This document shows, piece after piece, positions 25,211 through 38,165 of a DNA stretch of 64,000 nucleotides. Each line of letters opens with the position of its first letter. The first letter of the stretch is position 1. The DNA is from Elysia crispata. Lineage: Eukaryota; Mollusca; Gastropoda; Plakobranchidae. Under the pieces are notes generated by a model. That model saw only the letters and a list, made by a program, of their open reading frames with translations, had not been told where the DNA came from and made no database searches. Location: positions 282,501-346,500 of the forward strand of contig JAWDGP010006239.1 of NCBI GenBank assembly GCA_033675545.1. The letters are read 5' to 3'. A program made the position numbers and the translations under genes.

Positions 25211-25297
<87 letters not shown>
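25211..25297. repeat. (CT)n, 43 units
   Basis: A pure run ending at AATCTATC. Confidence 0.97.
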
Positions 25298-25300
<3 letters not shown>

Positions 25301-25342
25301 CTATCTATCTGTATATCTCCATCTCTCTCTTTCTCTCTTCCT

Positions 25343-25466
25343 CTTCTTCTTCTTCTTCTTCTTCTTCTTCTTCTTCTTCTTCTTCTTCTTCTTCTTCTTC
25401 TTCTTCTTCTTCTTCTTCTTCTTCTTCTTCTTCTTCTTCTTCTTCTTCTTCTTCTTCTTCTTCTTC
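25343..25466. repeat. (CTT)n array, about 41 units
   Basis: It directly follows the (CT)n tract at 25210-25297 with a short ATCTATCTATCTG bridge, making a mixed pyrimidine block of over 250 bp. Confidence 0.97.
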
Positions 25467-25800
25467 CTTTTCCTCTCTCTCCCCCTCTTTCTCTCTAGCT
25501 CTATAATCTGTCCTTGGCTGAGCGTCGCTACTATCTACAATCTCTCTTTCGATTTTTCCCATTTCTATCTATCTAGTCACCTGTCGATGGTATCTCTCTA
25601 CCTGTATATCTTCCCCCTCTATCTCCGTCTCTTCATTCTCCTTGCCCCACCTTTTTTTCCGCACCGATGAGTGACAAGATCGATACGGTCTCAGCATGAT
25701 GCACTGTTACATGAATCAGGAACCGTAACCCAGTTTGGTAGAACCGCATGATACCGGATCATGAGGTTCACAGAGAGATACAACCAGAGTGAGCGACACA

Positions 25801-25805
25801 TACAG

Positions 25806-25858
<53 letters not shown>

Positions 25859-25975
25859 GAGGAGAGAGAGAGAAAGAGAGAGATAGAGAGAGAGGAAGAG
25901 AGAGAGATAGAGAGAGAGGAAGAGAGAGATAGAGAGGAAGAGAGAGAGGGGGAAGAAGAAAGAGAGAATAAGATA
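25801..25975. repeat. (GATA)n then degenerate (GA)n
   Basis: GATAGATAGATAGATAGATA at about 25804-25824 passes into GA with AGGAGGA and GGAAG breaks. Confidence 0.92.
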
Positions 25976-26324
25976 GAAAGATTAGATAGTCCAGAATGTG
26001 CTTTACAAAAAATGCCCAGCCGCATCTAAAAGTTAAAGGATAACAGAACATTTTGTATTGTTAATTTTATGTGTGTGTAGATAAGACCCACCTCTTACAT
26101 ATTTGCCCCTTCCCACTTTGCCTCTACCAGAAACTACAGCAACTGTTAATGCTTGACAGAGTTTGAGGTCAACCAAGTCCTGTACATTATTTTAACCAAT
26201 GGCTAAGTTAGTACTGACTAGGTGCTGACTGTTGAATGCGTAATGATCAGAAAGGTCATAGTTTCTGACCGATTAGTTAGGGGTGTACAATAATATTGAT
26301 GATCAGTGGTCCATTTACCGGCTA

Positions 26325-26475
26325 TTTTCATCATCTTTATCTTCATCATTGTCATCTTCACCATTATCTTAATCTTCTTCATCGTCGGCAATGTTATCTT
26401 CGTCATTATAATTTTTACCATCATCATCATCATCATCATCATCATCAGTCTCAGCATCATTATAATGATCAATAT
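26325..26475. repeat. Degenerate (ATC)n array
   Basis: Imperfect ATC triplets with a purer run near 26418-26446. Composition is the same as the array at 53981. Confidence 0.88.
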
Positions 26476-28068
<1,593 letters not shown>

Positions 28069-28160
28069 TTGTTTCTATCTATTTCTATACATACCTTTAA
28101 TGATTATGTTGTTTTAAATGTTATAACCGGACTAACGCCTTTTTTTTTCTCTTTCTCCAG
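28069..28160 (+). repeat. First copy of the duplicated intron end, with decoy acceptor
   Basis: This 92-bp segment and 28161-28266 both begin TTGTTTCTATCT, share a TGATTA-containing middle, carry a TAAC element and end in a pyrimidine tract plus AG (here CTTTCTCCAG at 28151-28160). It has a branch-like GGACTAACG at about 28129-28137. Use of this AG would add 106 nt, which is not a multiple of three, so it would shift the PDZ frame. It is best read as a decoy or relic acceptor. Confidence 0.7.
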
Positions 28161-28266
28161 TTGTTTCTATCTGTTTCTATAAATACATTTTATGATTACG
28201 ATTTTTTTTTAATGCCATAACTGAATTAACGTTTCTATTCTCTCTCTCTCCTGTTGCTCCCCCCAG
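28161..28266 (+). promoter_or_regulatory. 3' splice-acceptor region of exon A (second copy of a duplication)
   Basis: It contains a possible branch point (GAATTAACG near 28223), a tract of T/C and CTCTCTC, and the terminal CCCCCCAG at 28259-28266 directly before GTT AAC of exon A. It is a diverged copy of 28069-28160. The acceptor call is firm because the exon reads PDZ sequence from the next base. Confidence 0.75.
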
Positions 28267-28727
28267 GTTAACGGCCAGGACCTGTCCCAGTCGAGTCACA
28301 ATGAAGCCGTGGAGGCTTTTAGATCCGCCAAGGAACCCATAGTGGTCGAGGTGCTTCGCCGCACCAATAAAAACACCCCTGCCCTTCACAGCAGCAACCA
28401 CCCCAGCAACAGCAGCAACATTATCCCAAATAGCGCTAGTGGAAGTATTCACCCCACAGCAGCAAGCGCTGGTGGTGGTAGTAGTGGAGGAGGTGGTGGT
28501 GGTAGTAGTAGTAGTGGAGGAGGAGGAGGTGGTGGTGGGAGTGGGAGTGGTTATACCGAAGACTTTTCTAGCGCCAGCAGCTCCAGGCCTGGCCTCTACT
28601 CGCCTGTTATGAAGAGCCGGTGTCCCACCATGGTGTCCATAGGGACCCAGACCCAGGAGGATTTTTACTGCTACAACAGGCCACCCACACCCCCGCCTGG
28701 ATTTTACCCGATACCTCTAGCGACTGG
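28267..28727 (+). CDS. PDZRN: Internal exon A of a PDZRN3/PDZRN4-like PDZ-RING E3 ubiquitin ligase
   Basis: Seen: an open 461-bp block preceded by a pyrimidine-rich acceptor (CTCCCCCCAG) and followed by a donor (GTGAGT at 28728). It reads from its first base (phase 0) and leaves two bases (phase 2). It starts [18 protein letters not shown] and continues [14 protein letters not shown], the final beta strand, alpha-B helix and last strand of a PDZ domain. Then come an Asn/Ser/His-rich stretch, a 27-codon Gly/Ser run (28471-28551), SIGTQTQED near 28636 and PPTPPPG. Known: PDZRN3/4 proteins have a RING, a TRAF-like zinc finger and two PDZ domains; the first PDZ ends VNG.DLS...EAVEAF..AKEPIVV.VLRR and is followed by a GTQT motif. 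They act as cytoplasmic ubiquitin ligases at synapses and in Wnt/MuSK signalling. Inferred: this is the end of PDZ1 plus the inter-PDZ linker. PDZRN3 and PDZRN4 cannot be separated; LNX is less likely because of GTQT. The preceding exon was not found in the window. Confidence 0.88.
28471..28551 (+). repeat. Coding trinucleotide repeat (Gly/Ser linker) inside exon A
   Basis: There are 27 codons made only of GGT/GGA/GGG and AGT, giving alternating poly-Gly and poly-Ser blocks (G3 S2 G6 S4 G8 S G S G). It lies between the PDZ end and the GTQT motif, where length variation would be tolerated. The mixed GGT and GGA runs suggest growth by slippage. Confidence 0.85.
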
Positions 28728-29173
28728 GTGAGTTCTCACACTGCGTGCCCTTCCTTAACGTCTCATTTGTAAAGTATCGCTTTGTACAAACTTGATACGC
28801 TCGTGAAAGTTGGTGATCTCCATGTAAGCCACGTTTTTGTCGACCAGTTGTTTGTCATCTTTGTTTTGTTTTGTTTTTGTCTTGTTTGTTATCTTTGTTA
28901 ATTTTTTTGTTTGTCTAGTTTGAGCGTAACAACTGTCTTGTGGTTTGTTTTTTTTTCCCTTTTTGCCTTTTCAAAACTGAAACAGCGAGAAATGGGCTAG
29001 GAGCTTGAAAGATATTCAAACAAAATTTTGGATTAAATTTACTGCATGCTTTCCACATTGGAAAAAAAATAATCGCGTAACGAACCGAAAAAAGAAAAGA
29101 ATTAGAAACATTGAAGGGGAGATGGGTAGGTAGAAAGAAAGATATCGAAGTAGACGGAGAGACGGAGAGAAAA

Positions 29174-29178
<5 letters not shown>

Positions 29179-29228
<50 letters not shown>
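29179..29228. repeat. (GA)n, 24 units
   Basis: A pure run 450 bp downstream of exon A, within a purine-rich region. Confidence 0.95.
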
Positions 29229-29350
29229 AAGAGAGTTGCATGAAAATACATGTATATGGAGAGAATAGAAGGATAGATAGAGAGAAACTTCGGGAGAGAA
29301 AAGCCTCAGTATGGGGGGAAAACGAGTGAAAGCGGGAGAGATAGAGAGAG

Positions 29351-29352
<2 letters not shown>

Positions 29353-29423
<71 letters not shown>
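29353..29423. repeat. (TA)n tract, about 35 units
   Basis: A perfect AT dinucleotide run between GAGAGAG and TTAGAGAGACAG. It is self-complementary and could extrude a cruciform. Confidence 0.97.
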
Positions 29424-29426
<3 letters not shown>

Positions 29427-29692
29427 GAGACAGAGAAGCAGAGACAGAGACAGATAGGTAGAAAAACGAGAGAAAAAGAAAGGTTGGAGAGTTTTAATAT
29501 TGATTTTTGTTGTAGAAAGGAGAAGATCATATTTTCCTCATTAATCATGACCTATTCGACACAATAATGATTAAACAGAACAAAATACAAACGAAGAAAA
29601 TGAAGTATTTGTGAATCCGTGGGAAACAAACAGGATGTCGAAATTATTTTCTAAAAGATTATTTGAAATACAATTTTTAAAAAAATTGGGAA

Positions 29693-29698
<6 letters not shown>

Positions 29699-29763
<65 letters not shown>
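29699..29763. repeat. (GA)n, 32 units
   Basis: A pure run facing the (CT)n tract at 29887; the two are complementary within one transcript. Confidence 0.96.
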
Positions 29764-29767
<4 letters not shown>

Positions 29768-29883
29768 TCTAAATTACAAAATCGATGACAAAGATTTCCT
29801 CTCTTTCATTCGATAAAATGAAAATAATTAACTGGGACACACGTATAACTAAAAGAGTTTAAAACACACCGAATTTAAAATGT

Positions 29884-29886
<3 letters not shown>

Positions 29887-29953
<67 letters not shown>
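29887..29953. repeat. (TC)n, 33 units
   Basis: A pure run, complementary to the GA tract 124 bp upstream. Confidence 0.96.
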
Positions 29954-29962
<9 letters not shown>

Positions 29963-30390
29963 TGCTTTCTCTCTACCCCTCTGTCTCTTTTTCTCAATCT
30001 TTCACACTCTCACAGTGTCTCTCTTTATCTATACACCCCACTATCTGTCGTTCTCACATTCCCTCTGTCTGTCCTACTTCCCTCTTATAATCTTTGTTTT
30101 TCCTGTTATGTTTCTGCCTACTGATCCATTGATATCCCTAAGTCGATCTTCTTTGCTCTTGAGTTTTGACGTCATCACAATTCGAGAATTGATTATTTAA
30201 CTGTCCCAAAATATTCATTCTTCTTGTAACTTACTTATTCGTTTAAAAAGTTTAAAATAACTGTTTCATCATATCGACCAATATACACATTTCAAACTAT
30301 CTTGCCATCTTTTTTCATCCCTTTTTTCTGTCTCAAACGAAAGTTTTTAAACTCGGCCCATTGCACTTTTCCCACTTGCATTGCTTATCC

Positions 30391-30393
<3 letters not shown>

Positions 30394-30467
<74 letters not shown>
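30394..30467. repeat. (GA)n, 37 units
   Basis: A pure run after CCAATGA; the downstream partner of the CT tract at 29887. Confidence 0.96.
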
Positions 30468-30468
<1 letters not shown>

Positions 30469-33400
30469 GCATTACAGCGGCGGACTGATACATCATGCTT
30501 ATTGGCTTAGACGTTAACTAGACGCACCACCGCCCAGCGGCTTAATTAGCCTTCCATTCCAACGATGTGTAATTCCGCTAAGTGGACTATTTTTTTTTTA
30601 ATTCAGAATGCGACAGGTGACGCCGGTTTGGAGAGGAGCCGGAATTTATAGCGTTTATTTTCCCATACGTTTTTGGAATTATGGCAGACGAGTAAATCTA
30701 GACCAGCAGGAGATCGCGTAAACTTTATGAAGTTATCGTTCTTGAATAGAGCTAGCAGAAGTATTGGCTTTTTTGCACATGTAGCAAAAAATGGAAATGA
30801 AAATTAAAAAAAAATAATGAATTAATATAATTATGCATGTGTAAAATTAATGTGCAAATCAAGAAATTTTTAAATACATATTTGACCAAACGCAATTATG
30901 TTGTTTGTTACGTTTTAAACAAAATTACGTAGAATACTATGTAGGCATTCCCCAATTTGCCTGGTTTTTAATTTTATTTATTTATTTTAAAGGAAGAGTG
31001 GGGGCGGGAGGATTGGGAGGAAATTCCTGAAAAGAATACAAAATTACTTTTGTCGTCATTGCTGCAATACTCTTTGGGGGGGGGGGGGGGGAGATATACG
31101 TTTTGAAAACACTCAGTAGAGATAGAGACTGCCTGTGGCTCTAGCCGAAATGTGTGCATGATCAAGCCGACAACACGTGATTCAAGCTGATGGAAGCAAG
31201 TGGTAAAAAACACTGAGTGGTCATGGTTGGGATGGAAGCTGTGGACTTTTGCGGTTGTTTGTGTAAAGATGGTCTCCATTTTTGGATGTTTGATAACAAT
31301 AATTAGACGAAGATAAGCTCCTAATTGATGACTTTAAGGACTGTCTTTTTGATGGACGTGGGGGTTACGCTGTTGATGCTCAGAACTGGCTAAATGCTGG
31401 GTAGAAGGAAATAGTTTTTTAAAAATCATTGTCATGCGGAGATAGCCTTAGGGGGGTGTTTTAACAATTAACCCGCCCTTTACACATGTTCCCCAACAGA
31501 TCATAATATCTTTTACAACTTACATATGAACAACGTTTACATGCGATGCATCATTTTGGAGGACAACCAATATCTTCCACTACCCATAATTGTCAGGTAC
31601 TCATTTTATGCTTGAGTTAGGATTCAGAATAGTAGCCTTCTGGTCGAAGAGCTAACCATAAACCCCTAGGACATGGTGCAATGTGTCTCTAGCTCTGGTC
31701 TGTTGACCGCAGGCTCCTGATCTGGTCCTTAGAAACTGTCATTAGGTATCTGATGTGGGTTGTTTGTGAACAAAGACAAGATTAGCTAGACGGAACAAGT
31801 GAAAATCTGAAAGAATTAAAATCACACTCCTTTCAATTTCAATGGCCACTCGTCACCTTTGCTTCAAGAAATTATGATAGGTTCCCTTTGGAACAATGGC
31901 ATCATGCTGTGCAACATGTTGCACGAGCAGCAGCAATAATATTTATGCTGTTGTAATTGTTGCCCCCTGCTGCAGCGGTAACACCAGCAGTTCCGGATCC
32001 TCTATTGTTATTACAGATCGTTAGGATAATTAATTGTATCATATTGAACAACTTGTCTGACTGCTTTCGTAATGAGTAGATCTTTAAATTTCTAAAAGCC
32101 CACTTACAGCGCGTAAAAAATATATAATGATTAGGAGGATTCTTGCGTTACAACAATAGGACCTTTAGTTCTCTGTTCTATCAGAATCAATGATGAATTT
32201 TATCAATTATCTCGAGTAGATTTCTTCTATTTTTATCTTACTATAGAATGATTCAATGCTTACGTATAGCGCTGGTCTCACAAAGCATCAAACTTCCATA
32301 GATCTTGGGTTTCCTGATTATTTTTTTTTTTATCAAAATGTGCATTTAAAAATTATTAGAGAAATTGCGTGGTGCATAATTATAATTCTATTCATTGATT
32401 ATTTTATATCAATGCTAGTGTGCCATTTCTCTTTGTTCTAATACAGGACGCTCTCTCAAAATGAAGTGTAATTCGCATATGTCGAACTCTTAGGGAAATT
32501 GATAAATGTGTCGAGTTGTCCGAATTTCACGTTGACAGACGGAGACATTTCGAAATTATAAAGAATAACTCCGTAAAGTAATGCTTTTTTTTGCGTGGGT
32601 TACCTTCCTCATAAATCTCTTCTTGTGTATTTAATACCGGCCATTAAAGGGGGATAATATGGGATCTCAACACTGATATTCGTGTTGACTTTAGAGCTAG
32701 TAGTGAATAGATTAATTGTGTAATTTTGTGGATTGCCCAAACACCATAAATAGGGATTTGGCCGGACATTGCTTATGTTTCTGTTTGTGCTGTGTATCAC
32801 GAGAACTATAAGATTAATCTATCAACCAGGTAAGTTAAATACATGCGCTATAACAAAGCCATTTGTCAACCAGTTAGATGAAATAAAGGGGATTTGAGGG
32901 GACACATTTGGATTACAATTTATACCTGGTTCAGAGAAGTCAATGAGCTCCAGAAGCGTAATTATCGCAAATAAATTATAATAAAGTTAGCTGGGGTAAT
33001 GATTGTATTAGAAAAAAAAAACTTGCGAGAGCGAATTCAATATAATAATTTAATTAATTATTCCGACTAATGTAATTACAGTTTTGTTTTGTTTTTAATT
33101 TTCGGACTTATTCTCTCTTAATGGGCAAAACAATTTTGCTAATCAGATTTGAAGAGTTGTAATTATTAAATTTTGTTATCTTTATGATATCGAAGGGAGA
33201 AACCTCATCGCCGCCCCAGTGAAATCAAAATAATGACAATCAATAGATTGATATTTCGCCTGCCTAACGCTTCGACAAGCCTTTTTTTTTTTCTTAAATT
33301 TTTTTACTGTAACAAGTTCCCTAAGTCGTTAATTACACATCGTCTTCACAGTGAGCACCCTGGGTTATCTCCCATCCTCAATGCAAGCGGATGGCGGTAC

Positions 33401-33852
33401 TCAAAACCTGGGGCGCGCGTGAGATTATTTGTTTTGGAACTGAACTGGGCGTCACGTGACTTAGTGAATAGCTCTGTAATATGCCCGGGCACGATGGATC
33501 GAGGAAGCGACCGATTCATCATACTCCTGTTCCGAGTCGAGCCTGTAAAGCCAGCCAGGAAACACTATAGGCTTGAAGTCTGCTAGGCTCTGGTCTCTCT
33601 GTGTGTAATACTACACCAGAAACAATGTGGAGACACACTGGCGGAGAAGGGGGAACGGCAAGCCGGGTCTCTTGTTGGGGAGTCAGTGACGCTCTTGATA
33701 AAACTATGGCTAGTTGTAGAGCAGCAGACGTAGGCGAGTAGCAGCAGCTGTTCCAACTCTTGCGTTGTGTACTTATGGCACATTGTACAAGCAATCATCT
33801 GTGTACTTTCTCACATTGCCTTTGTCATTAGTGTTAGTCATGAGGTGAGATC
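30468..33852. other. Unique intron sequence
   Basis: A 16-base G run near 31076-31091 and T runs only. Frames up to about 117 codons (33233-33586) carry no motif. Confidence 0.6.
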
Positions 33853-34343
33853 TGATTGTATCACGGCCAGTAATTCGCGCTTTGTATATGATTGTATCAC
33901 GGCCAGTAATTCGCGCTTTTATGTGATTGTATCACGGTCAATAATTCGCGCTCTTTATGTGTGATTGTGTCACAGCCAATAATTCGCGCTCTTTTTGTGT
34001 GATTGTATCCCAGCCAATAATTCGCGCTCTTTGTTTATGTATCACAGCCAATAATTCGCGCTCTTTATGTGTGATTGTGTCACAGCCAATAATTCGCGCT
34101 CTTTATCTGTGATTGTGTCACAGCCAATAATTCGCGCTCTTTGTGTGTGATTGCATTCCAGCCAGTCATTCGCGCTCTTTGTATATGTATCACAGCCAAT
34201 AATTCGCGCTCTTTTTGTGTGATTGTATCCCAGCCAATAATTCGCGCTCTTTATGTGTGATTGTATTCCAGCCAATAATTCGCGCTCTTTATGTGTGATT
34301 GTATTCCAGCCAATAATTCGCGCTCTTTATGTGTGATTGTATT
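33853..34343. repeat. 38-bp satellite array, left arm
   Basis: About 13 imperfect units begin TGATTGTAT and carry a core CCAGCCAATAATTCGCGCTC followed by a variable TTT(A/G)TGTG tail. Two units are shortened and begin TGTATCAC. Units near the right end are the most alike. Every unit carries a CCAAT string and a TTCGCGC string. Translations across the array are repeats only. The arm ends at the retrotransposon insertion. Confidence 0.92.
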
Positions 34344-34659
34344 GACTTGACTTGATTTATCGCCGTTCCACATCGTAGTCGTCAGACTGCAACGCCTCGG
34401 CTGCCTTTTGTATTCCTGTGCATAGTATCCTCCACTGATCCCTCTGTTCTGCGATCTTTTTCAGGTTTTCAATGTCTTTGAAGGTTTTAAGACCATAAGT
34501 ATTACTTTCTAATCGGGACAAGTCGTTGTTCAAGACCACTGGCAAGGTAGTGATTGGTCTTCCCCTGTATTTGTCCCCTTGTGGGATAAAGAATCCTTCC
34601 ATGGCTTTATTGGCTGGGATTTCTCTGTCGCGTCGCAGTATATGTCCGAACAAACGGAC
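34344..34659 (-). mobile_element. 5'-truncated non-LTR retrotransposon (LINE) 3' end
   Basis: On the minus strand this 316-bp insert encodes an open C-terminal reverse-transcriptase tail: RLFGHILRRDREIPANKAM, then KYRGRPITTLPVVLNNDL and LKKIAEQRDQWR, ending VERR-stop at 34357-34359. The GHxLRRD, RGRP and A..R..WR spacing is the usual end of LINE ORF2 proteins. The stop is followed almost at once by a short TCAAG-repeat tail instead of poly-A, which recalls RTE-type elements with very short 3' UTRs; the clade is uncertain. A 10-bp direct repeat TGATTGTATT (34334-34343 and 34660-34669) flanks it and fits a target-site duplication. The 5' end is truncated, so it cannot move by itself. Confidence 0.82.
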
Positions 34660-34933
34660 TGATTGTATTCCAGCCAATAATTCGCGCTCTTTGTATGTGT
34701 TTGTACCACAGCCAACAATTCCCGCTCTTTGTATGTGTTTGTACCACAGCCAACAATTCCCGCTCTTTGTATGTGTTTGTACCACAGCCAACAATTCCCG
34801 CTCTTTGGATGCGATTGTATCACAACCAATGATTCGCGCTCTTTGAAAGTGTTTGTACCACAGCCAACAATTCCCGCTCTTTGGATGCGATTGTATCACA
34901 ACCAATGATTCGCGCTCTTTGTATGTGATTGTA
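34660..34933. repeat. 38-bp satellite array, right arm, with alternating subtypes
   Basis: It resumes with TGATTGTATT and a unit matching the last left-arm units. Three TGTTTGTACCACAGCCAACA-type units follow, then alternation of a CGATTGTATCACAACC type with the TGTTTGTACC type. The last four units form a two-unit, 76-bp higher-order period. The array decays after TGTGATTGTAACGAG. Confidence 0.9.
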
Positions 34934-35805
34934 ACGAGTCAGGGGACATGATCTGTCAGGAGTCGAGAATCAATTTCCAATTTGTGGCGCAGACCTCCGG
35001 TGTCGCGAAGACATGACTCACACGGTGACCCTCTAGTGACGACGGCAGCTTCCTCTTCCCTGGGGAGTAAGAGTGTGCACGCATGCGCGGTGCCAGCCCA
35101 AGTCTCTCTCTCTCTTGTTCAACACTCAACAGTATCCACTAGATGCTGCTTCTTGTCGTGCAAATAGAAAGCTTCCGAGCTGCTTTGAACAATGAGTCGT
35201 TCTGATCTTGCTCATCGGTATTATTCTGTTTGCTTCCAGCACTGCATAAAGAACGTTTACATCTGGCGTTTATTATTCCCGTATCGCAACTTGATAGATT
35301 CTTGAAGTAGAAAATAAAGGTAGTGGCAACAGTGGCAGAGTGGCAGTTGGGGTAGCGGTAGTCAATATGAGAAAAATTAGCACTAATAAATTATCTTGCT
35401 GTTGTCACCGTGAATACACCTATTTTCTCATCGGACCCTTTTGAGAAGATTTAAGTTATTGAAAAAGATCCTTTTTTTTTCATTTTTTTTTTGCCCTGTC
35501 TTTTCTGCTATCTATCTTTATATCTTTGCCTCTATATCTTTTTCTTTTTTTTAATCGCTGTTAGTTTTCCTTTCTCATTCTCCCATTTGTCATCCCTCCT
35601 CTCTCTTTTTACCTTTCTCCTTCTTTCCGCCTCTGCCCCACCCACTTCCACTCTTCCCCTATCATCCCTCTAATCTTTTACTCTTGTTAGTCACTATCTA
35701 AAAGGCGTCTGAGCATAGTTAAGCCGCTCAGCTTTAAAATAAATCCCTCTTCTTTCTCTCTCTTTCTCCATTTTCTCTGTTTTCTCTTTAACTTGTTGTC
35801 TATTT

Positions 35806-35862
<57 letters not shown>

Positions 35863-37593
35863 TCTCTCTCTCTTTCTTTCAACCCATGTGAAAATCGAAA
35901 GAGACTAAATATATTCTGAGGCTCATCGAGTATTTTCTTGTGCCCTAGTATGAGGCATGGATAGTGTCAGATTTAATCTTTCACTGGCACGCAGACATGA
36001 CACACTGTAGAAAAGAAAAAAAAAACCAACCATCGCCCTCTGTTATAATAAGATGAAATATTGATAAAAGCAGCGAGCATAAGAAAATGTTTTGGAATTT
36101 GTTTTTTAAATTATGTATTACTAAATGCATTACCTGTGGAAAAACCAAACCAATTATTTTTTATTGCTTGTTCAAACTATATCGTATCGAAGGGAGTGCT
36201 AAATGGCAATCACTGGGAATTGTCATCTTCTTTTTTGTTTCCTCTTAAATATATAATGGGAAAGTTTTTTTGTTTTGTTTTGTTTTTTTTTAAAAGGAAC
36301 TTGTTGGTCACCCAGATGGATCTCTTCTAGGACAAGCTTGAAGCCCAAAGAATAACGTTGTAGTCATTCTACCGGTTTGTTAGTCTGTTGGGGTGCGGGT
36401 TCCAGTTTTCCAGCTCGATAGCTATCGTTTGAGAAAGCGACAATTATTGTATCTAAAAAAAAAATATCAAACACTGTAAAGATTCCAGATAGAGGAAAAC
36501 TTTCGGCAGCTGATCGTACCTTTCCAAAACTGAGGTTTTTTGTTTTTTTTAAATAGATTTAAAGAAAACATTGATTCACAGTGAAGGATTTAGATAAAAA
36601 AAAAAAGAAGAAGAAACAAGAAAAATCTGAGCAACTCAAGAAGCTTGCGATATCCAAGGCTTTTTGCACCTGTGAATTCTCGCAACATTAACCTGTGCAT
36701 CGCATAAAAATCAAGGTTTTTTTTTTTTTATTTTTGTTCTCCTGTTTCAACTTTTCTCGTCCGAATTTTGTTTAAAAACAGGAGTGGCAGAAGTGGGAAC
36801 CAGATGCTCCAGGCCGAGCGATGGCCTAAATCTCGACGTGTATTTGAAGCAACCAGTACCTGGATGTTTAAGTGTTTTGAAAATTTTTTAAATTTTTTTT
36901 TGTTGCATCCGTATTTGCTTAATTGGGTACCAAGCAACTTGTCAGTCGTCTGCTAGTGTTGCTATCGTTAGCAAACTATTTACAGGACGATACTATCGAG
37001 TAAAGATTATCGATTTTTAAGGCTCTGTTTACGGTATTTGGTCGTTTGTTTGATTAAGTATTCGAAAAATTCGGTCTGAAACAAGACAGTCCGAGGTCTT
37101 TACTGCATTCATACAGGCCCCCGTTGGATCGAAAAGAGCTCATGACGAAATGTGTGTCTATATAATTCCCCAGGTAATCACTTCATCGACATTTTCACTC
37201 AGATTTTTGGACTAAAATATCTGAAATCTTGGATCATGATTAGTTTGATATTGAGACCATCGCAGTCCAAGAAAAAAAACACTTAAACCAATACGCAGCG
37301 CTAAAACGAAAGTTATTTTAATACTGCAATCATTTTCACTCACCTATTACCCTGATTAAATTGAAATCTGTATAAACCGAACAGATAATCGCACTAAGAA
37401 TTTCAATTCAATAATGTTTCCTTCTAAATGCCAATGCGTGCAGCGCATACTTTTTTTTTTTTTTTTACTCTTTTAAACGTGTGAATAATCTGAATTCCCC
37501 TAAGTGGCTTCACATTATTTTTTGTTTTGCCTCAGGCTTATGTAAATATTTTGTGTGCATTAGTCATCACTTAGTACAAGTAGCAAGGGATTC
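34934..37593. other. Unique intron sequence
   Basis: The only repeat noted is the (TC)n tract listed separately. No supported gene. Confidence 0.6.
35809..35880. repeat. (TC)n with one AC break
   Basis: Pure to 35856, then ACTCTC and TTTCTTTC. Confidence 0.95.
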
Positions 37594-37670
37594 CGCGATG
37601 TAGCCAGTTGGCCCCGATAGTAGCTCCGATTCCTCGCTCTGCGACTCGCTGGTTCGATCTGAGGATCACT
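37594..37670 (+). mobile_element. SINE-like tRNA-derived head
   Basis: TAGCCAGTTGG (37601-37611) matches an A box and GGTTCGATCT (37651-37660) a B box, spaced 50 bp. Stems of a real tRNA are not intact. No tail or target duplication was recognised. Confidence 0.35.
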
Positions 37671-37853
37671 AATAGCCAGAGATTTCTCCCATTGTGCTAG
37701 CTGGGGTCTAGGCAGGGAGCGATGACTAATGGCTACCTCGAGGGAGAGGGAAAATAGGGTTGGAAGAGGATATGGAGGGGGCAGAAAGGTGCGCTTTACA
37801 GGTGGAGCGGAAGTGGGGAGAAAGATGAGAGGTCGCATGTGGAAGAGGGGAGT

Positions 37854-38165
<312 letters not shown>

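Noticed and set aside
33853..34933. CRISPR-like array
   Set aside because: The units are contiguous with no unique spacers, and the genome is eukaryotic.
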